From Paraescarpia echinospica (Eukaryota; Annelida; Polychaeta; Sabellida; Siboglinidae), in contig CM034534.1 in assembly GCA_020002185.1 (NCBI GenBank), positions 38,547,882 to 38,611,881 on the forward strand: a stretch of DNA of 64,000 bases, written 5' to 3'. This document shows positions 63,472 to 64,000 of this stretch, piece by piece. Position numbers and translations under genes: made by a program. Position 1 is the first letter of the stretch. Each line of letters opens with the position of its first letter. Under the pieces are notes generated by a model. The model saw only the letters and a program-made list of their open reading frames with translations, ran no database searches and was not told where the DNA came from.

Positions 63472-64000
63472 TCGTAGTAGTAGTAGTGGTAGTGGTAATG
63501 GTAGTGGTAGTGGTAGTGGTAGTGGTAGTGGTAGTGGTAGTGGTAGTTATAGTAGTAGGTGGTAGTGGTAGAAGATGATATAGTGGTAGAGGTAGTGGTA
63601 GTGATAGTGATAGTGGTAGAGGTAGTGATAGTGGTAGAGGTAGTGGTAGTGGTAGTGGTAGTGGTAGAGGTAGTGATGGTGGTAGTGGTAGAGGTAGTGG
63701 TAGAGGTAGTGGCAGAGGTAGTGGTAGTGATAGTGATAGTGGTAGAGGTAGTGATAGTGGTAGAGGTAGTGGTAGTGATAGTGGTAGAAGTAGTGGTAGT
63801 GGTTGAGGTAGTGATGGTGGTAGTGGTAGAGGTAGTGGTAGTGGTAGAGGTAGTGACAGTGGTAGAGATAGTGGTAGTGGTATTGATAGTGGTAGTGGTT
63901 GAGGTAGAGGTAGTGGTAGAGGTAGTGATAGTGGTAGTGGTAGTGGTAGTGGTTGAGGTAGAGGTAGTGGTAGTGGTAGAGGTAGTGATAGTGGTAGAGG
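63472..64000. repeat. (GGTAGT)n-derived hexanucleotide repeat reaching the window edge
   Basis: GTAGTGGTAGTGGTAGTGGT with frequent AGAGGTAGTGATAGTGG variants, continuing beyond 64000. Confidence 0.97.

Noticed and set aside
61253..64000. TM1-TM6 exon of the adrenergic-like receptor on the minus strand
   Set aside because: No frame with transmembrane segments or DRY motif was found on the minus strand up to the window edge.

Overview
The window is nuclear DNA of an animal, most likely a marine invertebrate bilaterian. Two host genes are recognisable, both split by introns with GT-AG boundaries. One is a Polycomb group RING finger 1 (PCGF1) gene on the + strand, seven coding exons between 20667 and 27863. 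The other is the last coding exon of an alpha-1-adrenergic-like GPCR on the - strand, 56049-55274. Almost everything else is transposon debris and tandem repeats. I cannot name the species: the CR1-type LINEs, Gypsy, hAT, pogo/Tigger and Harbinger elements seen here are widespread in annelids, molluscs, brachiopods, hemichordates and amphioxus. No intact mobile-element gene set is present, and no bacterial-type operon, CRISPR or phage feature is seen.

Layout, left part. A pogo-like MITE (220-645) and a LINE 3' scrap are followed by a non-autonomous hAT element (1233-2467) with a perfect 8-bp target duplication and a smaller inverted-repeat element nested in it. A Gypsy-A retrotransposon (3232-7699) is split by a CR1-like LINE (4023-6230). 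Next come a 210-bp repeat interrupted by a pogo/Tigger transposon (9378-11656, with TA target duplication), a LINE fragment with a microsatellite tail, a ~200-bp degenerate satellite (14585-15470), an LTR-like inverted repeat (15787-15968), a second Gypsy-A remnant (16090-16993) and a tRNA-like SINE head.

Middle. PCGF1 occupies 20667-27863. Its exon phases match across every intron, and the product has a C3HC4 RING and a RAWUL domain. Two of its introns hold minisatellites abutting splice sites. One has its last unit running into the acceptor of exon 22121. The other consists of about 17 copies of the end of exon 23603-23705 together with its GT splice donor. Introns also hold an RTE-like LINE pseudogene and a LINE 3' end. 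Further on are a SINE, a probable 6.2-kb hAT element (29914-36104) that contains a CR1-like LINE with an 860-codon open frame, and a two-gene Harbinger element (about 36500-39915).

Right part. A minus-strand Gypsy-B element (46650-40755) is broken by an inverted-repeat DNA transposon (42348-44796) and by an opposite-strand LINE. A longer CR1 LINE (50460-47520, minus) keeps its esterase-type ORF1. After a SINE comes a 2.5-kb satellite of 41-bp units (51840-54345), then the receptor exon. The final 8 kb is mostly unannotated DNA with GT/CA/TA microsatellites, a 15-bp minisatellite and a GGTAGT-type repeat running off the window end.

The LINE copies (668, 4023, 32735, 47520 minus, 27404 minus) belong to one family. 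Four of the five share a 3' hairpin and a short repeated tail. One stem base pair varies as T-A or C-G between copies, which is evidence that the folded RNA matters for retrotransposition.
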